From assembly GCA_020796225.1 (NCBI GenBank), contig CM036768.1, forward strand, positions 39,506,789-39,570,788: a DNA stretch of 64,000 bases, written 5' to 3'. This stretch comes from Arion vulgaris. Taxonomy: Eukaryota; Mollusca; Gastropoda; Stylommatophora; Arionidae. A program made the position numbers and the translations under genes. A model generated the notes under the pieces. That model was not told the DNA's origin and searched no databases. It was given only the letters and a program-made list of their open reading frames with translations. Of the stretch, positions 10,326-22,262 are shown piece after piece. How positions within the stretch are numbered: the first letter of the stretch is position 1; the number at the start of each line of letters is the position of its first letter.

Positions 10326-11902
10326 ATGTCTGGAGGTGTTAAGAGAAACTGGAGAATCAGTCAACAGAGAAAAAGTATGAAATCATACTGCAGCTAGAAA
10401 AAGGAACAAAACCGGCAGACCGCAGTCGTCAGCATGGCATTCCAGCAAACACCATTTCGGGATGGAAAAAAAGGCAGACGTGATAAAGCAAATATACGAG
10501 AAGTCTGTCTTTGATGGAGCAAGAAAAAACTTAGAGTGGCTGAGCACAAAGATGTCGACGATGCAGTGTTTCAATGGTTCACAAATACGTGAGCAACAAA
10601 CCTTCCCGTCAATGGTCCCTTGCTGATGGAGAAGGCGGACATCCTTGCTGCAAAGCTAGGACACTCTGACTTTAAAGCAAGTCAGGGGTGGCTGGATCGT
10701 TTCAAAAAGAGGCACAACATTGTCTTCAAAGCAATTTGTGGAGAGAGCGCTGCGGTTCAACAGAAACAAGTGGATTCATGGCTGAAGACTCAAATGCGCA
10801 CAATTTTGGATACCTATGAGACTCGGAACATTTTTAATGCTGATGAAACTGGGGTGTTTTGGAAATGCCTTCCAGACAAGACTATGGCGATTCGTGGGGA
10901 GGCTTGTCACGGCTGGAAAAAGTCGAAGGACCGACTTACAGTGCTAGTTGCTGCTAACATGGATGGAAGCCAAAACTCCCGCTCTACGTTATAGGAAAGT
11001 CCAAGAATCCCATATGCTTTAAGCAGACCAAAGTTCTTCAATGTGATTACGATGGCCAGCCAAGCGCCTGGATCACAGGAGATCTATTCAGTGCATGGGT
11101 GAAAAAGTGGGACAGGAAGTTCCAAGCAGAGAAAAGGAAGGTGGCACTGATCGTGGACAACTGTAGAGCTCATCCGGATGTTCCTGATCTCAAGGCCATT
11201 AAGATCTTTTACCTCCCACCTAACACAACGAGTAAGCTCCAACCAATGGACCAGGGGATAATCCAAGTGCTTAAGGTGTACTACAGGTAAATGTTGATGC
11301 GCCAATACCTACTCCATGATGAAAAGAAGGCACAGTACATCCCTTCCCTTCTAGATGCAATGAACTTCCTGAGATCAGCCTGGAATGACGTGAAGAAGGA
11401 AACAATCTCAAACTGCTGGATGCACTGCGTCATTCAGGATATTTCCGATGATGAGTTTCAGGCACAGTTCCGTGCAGCCGCAGAAGAACTCGCGGAAGTG
11501 GCAGAAAAATCAAGCCTTACATATGCTATCTTGGAAGAGGAGGCACAGGAGTTAGTCATCACTGTCCAGGAATTCCGAGATTACATAGAAATCGACAAAG
11601 ACGTCGTTACTGATGGCGTGATCACCGATGAAGACATTGTATCAAGTGTGCAGTCAGCACTGGCAAGCACATCTGCATGCGGCAATGACAAAGAAGATGA
11701 AGAAGATGCGGACGAAGATTTGGAACCAATTCCCTCAGCTGGTGAGGTGGTAGAAATGCTACAGAAAATTCGACGGTATGGTTCTTTTGTAGGAGATGAA
11801 ACTGTTTTAGACAGCATAAATAATATTGAAGCATTTGTTTTCAAGCAGACTGTTAAAGGCAAAAAGCAACAAAGCATTTTAGACTTTGTAAAGAAACCAT
11901 AG
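10326..11902 (+). pseudogene. Tigger transposase, damaged by frameshifts and one stop
   Basis: Cut-and-paste transposase with N-terminal CENP-B/Tc5-type helix-turn-helix and a DDE nuclease. From ATG 10326 (MSGGVKR) the frame breaks within 25 codons. Fragments such as GTKPADRSRQHGIPANTISG show the psq-type HTH. The frame 10620-10994 has the second DNA-binding part (ASQGWLDRFKKRHNI) and the first catalytic Asp in FNADETG (codon at 10842). The frame 11099-11902 has the second Asp in LIVDNCRAHP (11156) and the third in KLQPMDQGI (11249). Damage: small indels near 10360, 10470, 10530 and 10980, and an in-frame TAA at 11288-11290. The acidic C-terminus is intact to 11902. All three catalytic Asp survive, so inactivation looks recent. 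Confidence 0.9.
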
Positions 11903-11946
11903 TAACCGCGTGTACGATACTTTTCAGAGCTGTGTCAGTTTGTATA

Positions 11947-11952
11947 AATAAA
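11947..11952 (+). promoter_or_regulatory. Polyadenylation signal of the Tigger transposase
   Basis: AATAAA lies 45 bp after the stop codon of the transposase frame, inside the element. Confidence 0.6.
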
Positions 11953-12304
11953 GGTTTGTATCGAGAATCGACGGTGGTTTTTATTTTATATTGGTAAATT
12001 TCTGCTGTTAGTTGGTGCACATATGCCTTTTGTTGTTAGCAAACATGTATGTACATTTTTTTATAGCATGCCGATCGCTTCATCAAACAAATAACACGTG
12101 CATGTACATTCTCATTTATTAACGCACATCGTGTACATAAAGAAATTTCAAGCACATGTTAATATTTTGCCGCCATATTGGGTTTCGTTTATCTCGATCA
12201 TCGGTTATCCCGACGCTTTTTGGCAAACCCCTAGGCCGGCAACATAACCGGGTTCTACTGTATAAAGAAACTTTCTAACATCATCCAAACATTTGACATA
12301 TTCT

Positions 12305-12390
12305 TCGATATCTGTTGGGGGAGACTGAGCACCTATGGGTCAGCCCAGAGTGCAATAACGTCAGTTTAGTAACCAACAACCAACATTTGA
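12305..12390 (+). mobile_element. LINE type 2 3'-end fragment
   Basis: Matches the reverse complement of 5199-5320 (GATATCTGTTGGGGGAGACT, GGTCAGCCCAGAGTGCAAT). Only the extreme 3' end is present. Confidence 0.55.
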
Positions 12391-12589
12391 CACACCCAAA
12401 GTGACAGATCAATAATTTCATGATGATATGTACACACCTGACACTCTAGACAGAGGACAACCACAAATAGAGAAGAATGGTGTGAATATTTTGCTGCCAT
12501 AAGCACAACGACGGTACATGCAAGAGAACGAGAGAGAGAGAGAGAGAGAGAGTATTCAACATACGAATATAATTTTAGCTGTCACGGTT

Positions 12590-12790
12590 TTTTTACGTGC
12601 TCAACTGAAACATGGGAACTAAGTCTTATCGTCCGTCTCCGATAAAACTAGGAACTCGATCTCACCTACAATGAGATCAGGGCCTCTGGGAAAAAATATC
12701 CAAATCACTCCACGCGGAAAACAAGCCAAGTACCTTTCGAAAGAGAGCCGAGCAGCTTACCTCCACGTCACAGAGATCTCAACATAAGCA
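12590..12790 (-). mobile_element. SINE-C fragment
   Basis: Plus-strand view shows TTTTACGTGCTCAACTGAA and TATCGTCCGTCTCCGATA, the reverse complement of the SINE-C body at 15170-15240. The tRNA head side ends near 12790. Confidence 0.65.
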
Positions 12791-13280
12791 CAGGTATTAC
12801 AGATCTACACTCGTATCAAGATTATATTCGTCAAGACTGAACTATTATCTAATATATCATCCATTGTCAGAAAATATAGGTTCCATATCATATTTCTTTG
12901 AAACAACACCGCACACAGTACATCCACTATTTATCAAGTTGAAACACAACAATTTGGGCAGAAAACTCTAGATATAGTATAAGTACATATACAACAACAT
13001 TGTATAATGTACTCGCGTGCAACAAATTGTGCAACAAATCATGAACAGTGGTTTATAACTGAGTTATACTACACCAAATAAAGATATATATACCTGGTAA
13101 CAGATTGATTTCTAAAGCTATGTATACAAAGCACGGTAATGGATAACTTTGTTCGTATATACTGAGGTTAAATATTGAGCATGTAACAGGTGAACTTATG
13201 ATCAACATTACAGATTAGAAGTCATTGGAGGATGAGAACAGAGGAAAGGGGAACACTTTAATATCAAATTTATTTAGTAT
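12791..13280. other. Unassigned AT-rich sequence
   Basis: No coding signal or known repeat seen. A (GA)n run lies just upstream at about 12530-12552. Confidence 0.45.
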
Positions 13281-13284
13281 TGTA

Positions 13285-13740
13285 AAATCTATCATCATCA
13301 TCAAGGTACGTATCCTTTATAGGACGTTGCTCTCTTTGCAGCGCATCAGAAATTAACTCTGTCTCTTGCCAGTTCACCCACTTCGTCGATGGTCATATTC
13401 ATGGTTTCTTTAATACCTTGTAGCCATCTTGTTCTTGGTCTGCCTCTGCGTCCTGGGACCCTGCCCTCTAATATTGTTCTCTCCAGGCTTGATGTGACAA
13501 AAGTATCTAATTTTCTGTATAGTATATAGTTTAACAGTCAAATGTCTTTAACATTCATTTCTTTCAGGACATCAGTGTTCTTCCTTTTTTCTGTCCATGG
13601 TATTCGTAGGATATTTCTGTAGCATTTAGTTTCGAAGGACTGGATTTTCGTTCTTGTTGTTTGTGTAATGGACCATAATTCACAACCATAAGTAGCCACT
13701 GAAAAAATGTCTGTTCTCAGTATTTTTAAAAGCTATATTA
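13285..13740 (-). mobile_element. LINE type 1, RT C-terminal fragment
   Basis: On the minus strand the segments read SVATYGCELW, TKIQSFETKCYRNILRI, PWTEKR and RGRPRTRWLQGIKETMN in the order seen in other type 1 copies. Frames are broken and the middle WFGH section is deleted. Confidence 0.7.
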
Positions 13741-13819
13741 CCATTAATTACCACCATCATGAAAGTTGATAGAATACATTTGCTAGTGTATAATGTTAGG
13801 GGTTTATTGTTTGACTATA

Positions 13820-13960
13820 TATGTTATGTCTGCAGTTCAAGAAGTCGGAATCTCTTCGCTTCTGTTTTATCCTTTGCTTGATAAAGGTCTTTTGGTGGAA
13901 ACGTCGGTGTATGTTGTTTTACGTACTTTGTAAAACTACAGTGTGTGTTTCGCCGCAGCT
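13820..13960 (+). mobile_element. Penelope-like 3' tail
   Basis: GCTTGATAAAGGTCTTTTGG, GGAAACGTCGGTGTATG and TTTGTAAAACTACAGTGTG match the Penelope 3' tail. The end of this tail is the seed of the following array. Confidence 0.65.
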
Positions 13961-14268
13961 ACATAGTTTTACTGCAGTCTTCCCTTGTAAGGGTATAATA
14001 AACATAGTTTTATTGCAGTCTTCCCTTGTAAGGGTATAATAAACATAGTTTTACTGCAGTCTTCCCTTGTAAGGGTATAATAAACATAGTTTTATTGCAG
14101 TCTTCCCTTGTAAGGGTATAATAAACATAGTTTTACTGCAGTCTTCCCTTGTAAGGGTATAATAAATATAGTTTTACTGCAGTCTTCCCTTGTAAGAAAA
14201 TGCAGTGTGTGTTTCGCCGCTGCTACATAGTTTTACTGCAGTCTTCCCTTGTAAGGGTATAATAAAAA
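13955..14268. repeat. 41-bp minisatellite grown from a Penelope tail
   Basis: Unit ACATAGTTTTACTGCAGTC plus TTCCCTTGTAAGGGTATAATAA, about seven copies. The non-amplified form CATAGTTTTACTGCAGT also occurs at 50877-50895 as a single Penelope terminus, so the repeated unit includes the element's 3' end. Confidence 0.85.
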
Positions 14269-14424
14269 CATGGAGTTTGTTGTGTGTATTCAGAAAATGG
14301 CGGACAGCGGTTATGACGAACACGCTCAATCTGCCATATGCAGTTATATTGCGAGTGCAGAAAGTTGGATTTTGTCATGATTGATGTTCCTTCGACAAGA
14401 ATTGCAATTCAAGTGATGAACAGT

Positions 14425-15041
14425 TGTGGCCTGACAAGGGAAACAATTTGTAGAAAGAAAGTTGAAAGGTTGTGACCTGACAAGGGAAACAATTTGTAGA
14501 AAGAAAGTTGAAAGGTTGTGTCCTGACAAGGGAAACAATTTGTAGAAAGAAAGTTGAAAGGTTGTGACCTGACAAGGGAAACAATTTGTAGAAAGAAAGT
14601 TGAAAGGTTGTGACCTGACAAGGAAACAATTTGTAGAAAGTTGAAAGGTTGTGACCTGACAAGGAAACAATTTGTAGAAAGTTGAAAGGTTGTGGCCTGA
14701 CAAGGAAACAATTTGTAGAAAGAAAGTTGAAAGGTTGTGGCCTGACAAGGGAAACAATTTGTAGAAAGAAAGTTGAAAGGTTGTGACCTGACAAGGGAAA
14801 CAATTTGTAGAAAGAAAGTTGAAAGGTTGTGACCTGACAAGGGAAACAATTTGTAGAAAGAAAGTTGAAAGGTTGTGACCTGACAAGGGAAACAATTTGT
14901 AGAAAGAAAGTTGAAAGGTTGTGACCTGACAAGGGAAACAATTTGTAGAAAGAAAGTTGAAAGGTTGTGACCTGACAAGGAAACAATTTGTAGAAAGAAA
15001 GTTGAAAAGTTGTGACCTGACAAGGGAAACAATTTGTAGAA
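14425..15041. repeat. 46-bp minisatellite, about 13 copies
   Basis: Unit GTTGTGACCTGACAAGGG plus AAACAATTTGTAGAAAGAAAG and TTGAA. Copies vary by loss of 4 bp (GAAAGAAAG/GAAAG). It abuts the 5' end of SINE-C at 15042. The unit is stop-free in all minus-strand frames, hence the long overlapping ORFs. Confidence 0.95.
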
Positions 15042-15500
15042 AGGCGGCAAGGGGTCTCTTTGGCGTAGAGGTTAGGTGCTCATCTCTCGTGCTAAAGGTA
15101 CCATGTTCGCTCCCTCGTGGAGCCATCTGGATATTTTTCCAGAGATCCCTTATCTCAGTGTATGTGTAATCGAGTTCCTAGTCCTATCGGAGACGGACGA
15201 TAAAACGTAGGCCTCGTGTTCAATTTGAGAACGTAAAAGAACTCTTGGCAGTTCAAAATTGAGAAGAGCAGACTGGAAAGTTGCTGCTCGATCAAAATTC
15301 ATTAAACAAAATTAAAAATAAAATTTCTACAAAAATATCTTCACCATCTTCAAAATGACATCAGGAACCCTCTCTAGTGCTACGGGAGTTTGTGCACTGC
15401 AGCTGAGATCTTCCTGTGTAAGAAAGAGATCGGAACACACATGGTTACTCACTGAAGTACAATGATGATGATCCTATCAATCAATCAATCAATCAATCAG
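15042..15500 (+). mobile_element. SINE-C, full-length with (TCAA)n tail
   Basis: tRNA-like head with A box TGGCGTAGAGGTTAGG and B-box-like TTCGCTCCC, then a 250-bp body (GAGTTCCTAGTCCTATC, GGAGACGGACGATAAAACG, AAAATTCATTAAACAAAATT), a 3' domain (TGCTACGGGAGTTTGTGCAC, ACACACATGGTTACTCACTG) and a tail of ATCAATCA repeats. At about 450 bp it is unusually long for a SINE. Fragments recur at 5341, 12590, 45490, 50940, 51205 and 60830. Confidence 0.75.
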
Positions 15501-15767
15501 AAAGGCGGCATAACGGCTGCAATAGAAATCTCTTATAGAAGCTGTATGTATCAGACGGGAGACACAAAGAGGATGTAGATAAGATATAACTTCTATTTCT
15601 ATTTCTATTTCATTTGTACAATTTCTATTGACTTTCAACATCAATGTGGATCATTTTGAATTTTTAAAAAAATTCGATTCTCAAAATTAACATTTAATGT
15701 TTCCATCTTGAACTCTTGAGGTTGGTTAAGAGACACAGTTTTAGAATCACTGAGACCAGTTATCTCT

Positions 15768-15808
<41 letters not shown>

Positions 15809-16035
15809 ATGCAGCTTAAGAGCATGTCAATGTGGAATCTAGTCTCTAATTACCGTGTATCATTTCAAGCCCGTATCGGGCTCGCTAGTCATCTACGCAC
15901 ACACAGACAAACATAACGCAACTACATTCCCTTGGATGAAAATTGTGTGGTCATCATCACCCGTGATGGACGAGCGTCATCAAACGAAAGCTTATAATTA
16001 CAAACATCTATCCTTGCATTAAATGTTTGTTTACG
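15501..16035. other. Unassigned sequence with (AT)n
   Basis: Contains TTTCTA repeats near 15595 and an (AT)n run at 15774-15807. No coding signal seen. Confidence 0.5.
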
Positions 16036-16039
16036 GCTA

Positions 16040-16325
16040 CATGACGCTTGCTATTAGAAGTATTGAACAATGACAAAGTTAGCACAGAACCAAGCTTGAA
16101 TTACATTGAGAAACAAAGAACGAAGTGGTTTGGCCACTTAATAAGAATACATCCAAACTCCACAGACTACAGAGTCTTCTACAACAGAACATTAGGAAAG
16201 CAGGCGAGACAACGAAATAGATGGTTAGATGGCATAGCAGAATCCTGTCAAAGAGCAAAAATAACAATGACCCAAGCCACCAGAACATCACAAGTCAAAA
16301 GAAAAATCACGACACTGGGCAACAA
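16040..16325 (+). mobile_element. LINE type 1 C-terminal fragment
   Basis: The frame 16048-16341 encodes PSLNYIEKQRTKWFGHLIRI, then KQARQRNRWLDGIAESCQ, the type 1 LINE tail (I.KQR.KWFGHL.R ... RQR.RW.DGI). Its downstream end merges into the 35-bp array, whose first unit reads ITTLGNKPVAV in the same frame. Confidence 0.7.
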
Positions 16326-19300
16326 GCCGGTAGCAGTGTGACGACACTGGGTCGCAACAAGCCGGTAGCAGTGTGACGACACTGAGCAACAAGCCGGTAG
16401 CAGTGTGACGACACTGGGTCGCAACAAGCCGGTAGCAGTGTGACGACACTGGGTAACAACAAGCCGGTAGCAGTGTGACGACACTGGGTCGCAACAAGCC
16501 GGTAGCAGTGTGACGACACTGGGTAACAACAAGCCGGTAGCAGGTGACGACACTGGGTAACAACAAACCGGTAGCAGTGTGACGACACTGGGTAACAACA
16601 AGCCGGTAGCAGTGTGACGACACTGGGTCGCAACAAGCCGGTAGCAGTGTGACGACACTGAGCAACAAGCCGGTAGCAGTGTGACGACACTGGGTCGCAA
16701 CAAGCCGGTAGCAGTGTGACGACACTGGGTAACAACAAGCCGGTAGCAGTGTGACGACACTGGGTAACAACAAGCCGGTAGCAGTGTGACGACACTGGGT
16801 CGCAACAAGCCGGTAGCAGTGTGACGACACTGGGTCGCAACACGCCGGTAGCAGTGTGACGACACTGGGTAACAACAAGCCGGTAGCAGTGTGACGACAC
16901 TGGGTCGCAACAAGCCGGTAGCAGTGTGACGACACTGAGCAACAAGCCGGTAGCAGTGTGACGACACTGAGCAACAAGCCGGTAGCAGTGTGACGACACT
17001 GAGCAACAAGCCGGTAGCAGTGTGACGACACTGAGCAACAAGCCGGTAGCAGTGTGACGACACTGAGCAACAAGCCGGTAGCAGTGTGACGACACTGGGT
17101 AACAACAAGCCGGTAGCAGTGTGACGACACTGGGTCGCAACAAGCCGGTAGCAGTGTGAGGACACTGGGTAACAACAAACCGGTAGCAGTGTGACGACAC
17201 TGGGTAACAACAAGCCGGTAGCAGTGTGAGGACACTGGGTAACAACAAGCCGGTAGCAGTGTGGGACACTGGTAACAACAAACCGGTAGCAGTGTGACGA
17301 CACTGGGTAACAACAAGCCGGTAGCAGTGTGACGACACTGGGTAACAACAAGCCGGTAGCAGTGTGAGGACACTGGGTAACAACAAACCGGTAGCAGTGT
17401 GACGACACTGGGTAACAACAAGCCGGTAGCAGTGTGAGGACACTGGGTAACAACAAGCCGGTAGCAGTGTGAGGACACTGGGTAACAACAAGCCGGTAGC
17501 AGTGTGAGGACACTGGGTAACAACACGCCGGTAGCAGTGTGAGGACACTGGGTAACAACAAGCCGGTAGCAGTGTGACGACACTGGGTAACAACAAGCCG
17601 GTAGCAGTGTGACGACACTGGGTAACAACAAGCCGGTAGCAGTGTGAGGACACTGGGTAACAACACGCCGGTAGCAGTGTGAGGACACTGGGTAACAACA
17701 AGCCGGTAGCAGTGTGAGGACACTGGGTAACAACAAGCCGGTAGCAGTGTGACGACACTGGGTAACAACAAGCCGGTAGCAGTGTGACGACACTGGGTAA
17801 CAACAAGCCGGTAGCAGTGTGAGGACACTGGGTAACAACAAGCCGGTAGCAGTGTGAGGACACTGGGTAACAACACGCCGGTAGCAGTGTGAGGACACTG
17901 GGTAACAACAAGCCGGTAGCAGTGTGAGGACACTGGGTAACAACACGCCGGTAGCAGTGTGAGGACACTGGGTAACAACAAGCCGGTAGCAGTGTGACGA
18001 CACTGGGTAACAACAAGCCGGTAGCAGTGTGACGACACTGGGTAACAACAAGCCGGTAGCAGTGTGAGGACACTGGGTAACAACACGCCGGTAGCAGTGT
18101 GAGGACACTGGGCAACAACAAGCCGGTAGCAGTGTGAGGACACTGGCAACAACAAGCCGGTAGCAGTGTGACGACACTGGGTAACAACAAGCCGGTAGCA
18201 GTGTGACGACACTGGGTCGCAACAAGCCGGTAGCAGTGTGACGACACTGGGTAACAACACGCCGGTAGCAGTGTGAGGACACTGGGTAACAACACGCCGG
18301 TAGCAGTGTGAGGACACTGGGTAACAACAAGCCGGTAGCAGTGTGACGACACTGGGTAACAACAAGCCGGTAGCAGTGTGACGACACTGGGTCGCAACAA
18401 GCCGGTAGCAGTGTGACGACACTGGGTAACAACACGCCGGTAGCAGTGTGAGGACACTGGGTAACAACACGCCGGTAGCAGTGTGAGGACACTGGGTAAC
18501 AACAAGCCGGTAGCAGTGTGACGACACTGGGTCGCAACAAGCCGGTAGCAGTGTGACGACACTGGGTCGCAACAAGCCGGTAGCAGTGTGAGGACACTGG
18601 GTAACAACACGCCGGTAGCAGTGTGAGGACACTGGGTAACAACAAGCCGGTAGCAGTGTGAGGACACTGGGTAACAACACGCCGGTAGCAGTGTGAGGAC
18701 ACTGGGTAACAACAAGCCGGTAGCAGTGTGAGGACACTGGGTAACAACAAGCCGGTAGCAGTGTGACGACACTGGGTAACAACAAGCCGGTAGCAGTGTG
18801 ACGACACTGGGTCGCAACAAGCCGGTAGCAGTGTGACGACACTGGGTAACAACACGCCGGTAGCAGTGTGAGGACACTGGGTAACAACACGCCGGTAGCA
18901 GTGTGAGGACACTGGGTAACAACAAGCCGGTAGCAGTGTGACGACACTGGGTAACAACAAGCCGGTAGCAGTGTGACGACACTGGGTCGCAACAAGCCGG
19001 TAGCAGTGTGACGACACTGGGTAACAACACGCCGGTAGCAGTGTGAGGACACTGGGTAACAACACGCCGGTAGCAGTGTGAGGACACTGGGTAACAACAA
19101 GCCGGTAGCAGTGTGACGACACTGGGTCGCAACAAGCCGGTAGCAGTGTGACGACACTGGGTAACAACAAGCCGGTAGCAGTGTGAGGACACTGGGTCGC
19201 AACAAGCCGGTAGCAGTGTGAGGACACTGGGTAACAACAAGCCGGTAGCAGTGTGAGGACACTGGGTAACAACACGCCGGTAGCAGTGTGAGGACACTGG

Positions 19301-19857
19301 GTAACAACACGCCGGTAGCAGTGTGAGGACACTGGGTAACAACACGCCGGTAGCAGTGTGAGGACACTGGGTAACAACAAGCCGGTAGCAGTGTGAGGAC
19401 ACTGGGTCGCAACAAGCCGGTAGCAGTGTGAGGACACTGGGTAACAACAAGCCGGTAGCAGTGTGAGGACACTGGGTCGCAACAAGCCGGTAGCAGTGTG
19501 AGGACACTGGGTAACAACAAGCCGGTAGCAGTGTGAGGACACTGGGTCGCAACAAGCCGGTAGCAGTGTGAGGACACTGGGTAACAACAAGCCGGTAGCA
19601 GTGTGAGGACACTGGGTAACAACAAGCCGGTAGCAGTGTGAGGACACTGGGTCGCAACAAGCCGGTAGCAGTGTGAGGACACTGGGTCGCAACAAGCCGG
19701 TAGCAGTGTGACGACACTGGGTAACAACAAGCCGGTAGCAGTGTGACGACACTGGGTAACAACAAGCCGGTAGCAGTGTGATGACACTGGGTAACAACAA
19801 GCCGGTAGCAGTGTGACGACACTGGGTCGCAACAAGCCGGTAGCAGTGTGACGACAA
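16309..19857. repeat. 35-bp minisatellite, about 100 copies with higher-order structure
   Basis: Unit CGACACTGGGTAACAACAAG plus CCGGTAGCAGTGTGA. Variants: TAAC/TCGC/AGC before AACAAG, AAGCC/ACGCC/AAACC, CGACAC/GGACAC, and a 30-bp deletion form clustered at 16930-17090. Between 18168 and 19130 the variants recur in a five-unit (175-bp) order. The minus-strand unit has no stop in any frame, so three ORFs of about 1200 residues overlap there. None is a plausible gene. Confidence 0.97.
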
Positions 19858-19939
19858 AAGAAGAAGAAGAAGAAGGATATCACTATCTTTCCTTCTAGCT
19901 AGAAACTCAACATAGAATGTACATCAAATGTAGATTATA

Positions 19940-20205
19940 TGCTTATATATATATTTCTAGAAGAATTATTCACTTCATTGTATCGGGTTTTACAATACAG
20001 CTAGATCCCTGGCACAATAAATGTCACGCCAGCGCCGAGATTATTTCAATAAGCACGAACACCTTAGTTCCAACAATAATCCAATTGGTATCTGAAAATA
20101 TGCACCTCGTGAACCGCACAACGTTGTTCGGAATCAAACCCCCGACCTTCAGAACGTAACACAAACGGTTTAACCACTTTGCCACGGAGAATCCTGAGAT
20201 TACAC
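19940..20205 (-). mobile_element. SINE-D copy
   Basis: AATAAGCACGAACACCTTAG, the minus-strand B box GGAATCAAACCCC and a head ending TTTAACCACTTTGCCACGGA fit SINE-D. The left boundary is uncertain. An AT/AC microsatellite at 20207-20244 follows. Confidence 0.55.
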
Positions 20206-20245
20206 TTATATATATATATATATGTATGCACACACACACACACAT

Positions 20246-20735
20246 GGTAATAGAATCATAACCACACGTTAAAAACTGACTTTCACGTTGCAAACTCTAA
20301 ATGATATTCATGTAGAAGCTAGTCCTTGAAATGTTGTGAACATTTAGCGCACATAACTACACTATCACATGTATCGCAAGATGGTAAACATTATGGATTG
20401 ATACATGATCGCATACACAATAATATCTTTATCACTGAGAAACAATATATTTGATTTAGACTAAACTCGACATCCTATTATACGCACATGCTACCCCCTA
20501 TATTTTCTCACTGTTTAGTTTGAAACGCCTGTTTTGTTTTTCCGCGTAGACTCTCAGCCGCCTACTTCAGTATGATCACACTAAACAGGGATGAGCCAGA
20601 GGCTTTAAGTGTTTTTAATAAGTTTATCCTGGAATGGTATCTCTGATAGTCACGCACGTTTATGTCTCTCATATCTAGGTCACATTTGTAGCAGATGATT
20701 AGCCGACATTTTGTTTGTCTTTCACTCGTTTGAAA
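20246..20735. other. Unassigned AT-rich sequence
   Basis: No coding or repeat signal I can support. Confidence 0.45.
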
Positions 20736-20739
20736 TTCT

Positions 20740-22238
20740 AATCTACAGTTTGTTAAACAGATGGTACATCACTATACATATTTAGTTTGTTAAACAGATG
20801 GTACATCACTATTTATCTTTAGTTTGTTAAACAGATGGTACATCACTATACACATTTAGTTTGTTAAACAGATGGTACATCACTATTCATATTTAGTTTG
20901 TTAAACAGATGGTACATCACTATTCATATTTAGTTTGTTAAACAGATGGTACATCACTATTCATATTTAGTTTGTTAAACAGATGGTACATCACTATTTA
21001 TCTTTAGTTTGTTAAACAGATGGTAAATCACTATTTATCTTTAGTTTGTTAAACAGATGGTACATCACTATTCATATTTAGTTTGTTAAACAGATGGTAC
21101 ATCACTATTTATCTTTAGTTTGTTAAACAGATGGTACATCACTATACATATTTAGTTTGTTAAACAGATGGTAAATCACTATTTATCTTTAGTTTGTTAA
21201 ACAGATGGTACATCACTATAGATATTTAGTTTTTTAAACAGATGGTACATCACTATTTATCTTTAGTTTGTTAAACAGATGGTACATCATTATTCATATT
21301 TAGTTTGTTAAACAGATGGTACATCACTATTCATATTTAGTTTGTTAAACAGATGGTACATCACTATTCATATTTAGTTTGTTAAACAGATGGTACATCA
21401 CTATTTATCTTTAGTTTGTTAAACAGATGGTAAACCACTATTTATCTTTAGTTTGTTAAACAGATGGTACATCACTATACATATTTAGTTTGTTAAACAG
21501 ATGGTACATCACTATTTATCTTTAGTTTGTTAAACAGATGGTACATCACTATACATATTTAGTTTGTTAAACAGATGGTAAATCACTATTTATCTTTAGT
21601 TTGTTAAACAGATGGTACATCACTATACATATTTAGTTTGTTAAACAGATGGTACATCACTATTTATCTTTAGTTTGTTAAACAGATGGTACACCACTAT
21701 ACATATTTAGTTTGTTAAACAGATGGTACATCACTATTTATCTTTAGTTTGTTAAACAGATGGTACATCACTATACATATTTAGTTTGTTAAACAGATGG
21801 TACATCACTATTTATCTTTAGTTTGCTAAACAGATGGTACATCACTATACATATTTAGTTTGTTAAACAGATGGTACATCACTATTTATCTTTAGTTTGT
21901 TAAACAGATGGTACATCACTGTACATATTTAGTTTGTTGAAGAGATGGTACATCACTATTTATCTTTAGTTTGTTAAACAGATGGTACATCACTATTCAT
22001 ATTTAGTTTGTTAAACAGATGGTACATCACTATTCATCTTTAGTTTATTAAACAGATGGTACATCACTATTCATATTTAGTTTGTTAAACAGATGGTACA
22101 TCACTATTCATATTTAGTTTGTTAAACAGATGGTACATCACTATTTATCTTTAGTTTGTTAAACAGATGGTACATCACTATTCATATTTAGTTTATTAAA
22201 CAGATGGTACATCACTATTCATCTTTAGTTTGTTGAGC
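20740..22238. repeat. 37-bp minisatellite, about 40 copies
   Basis: Unit AGTTTGTTAAACAGATGG plus TACATCACTATTCATATTT. Two main subtypes alternate in the second half, one ending TACATATTT and the other TTATCTTT, which implies amplification of a two-unit (74-bp) block. It ends 24 bp before a SINE-E. Confidence 0.97.
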
Positions 22239-22262
22239 AAAACTATCTGTCTATATCCACTT

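Larger units (their letters stand above)
9896..12260 (+). mobile_element. Pogo/Tigger-like DNA transposon, full length
   Basis: A 2365-bp element bounded by CAGTAGAACCC at 9896 and GGGTTCTACTG ending at 12260, with the target dinucleotide TA on each side (9894-9895 and 12261-12262). Subterminal motifs ATCTCGA and TTATCTCGAT repeat inside both ends. It encodes one transposase on the plus strand with an AATAAA signal after the stop. TIRs, TA duplication and CENP-B/DDE architecture together define the Tigger group of Tc1/mariner. Confidence 0.95.

Noticed and set aside
14344..15126. Overlapping 200-260-residue minus-strand ORFs (FYKLFPLSGHNLSTF repeats)
   Set aside because: Stop-free 46-bp minisatellite read in all frames.
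16248..19883. Three overlapping minus-strand ORFs of about 1200 residues
   Set aside because: They are a stop-free 35-bp repeat read in three frames; no codon-position signal, and the frames share identical peptides.
20740..22238. CRISPR-like array of regularly spaced repeats
   Set aside because: No variable spacers; adjacent units are continuous tandem copies in a eukaryotic context with no cas genes.
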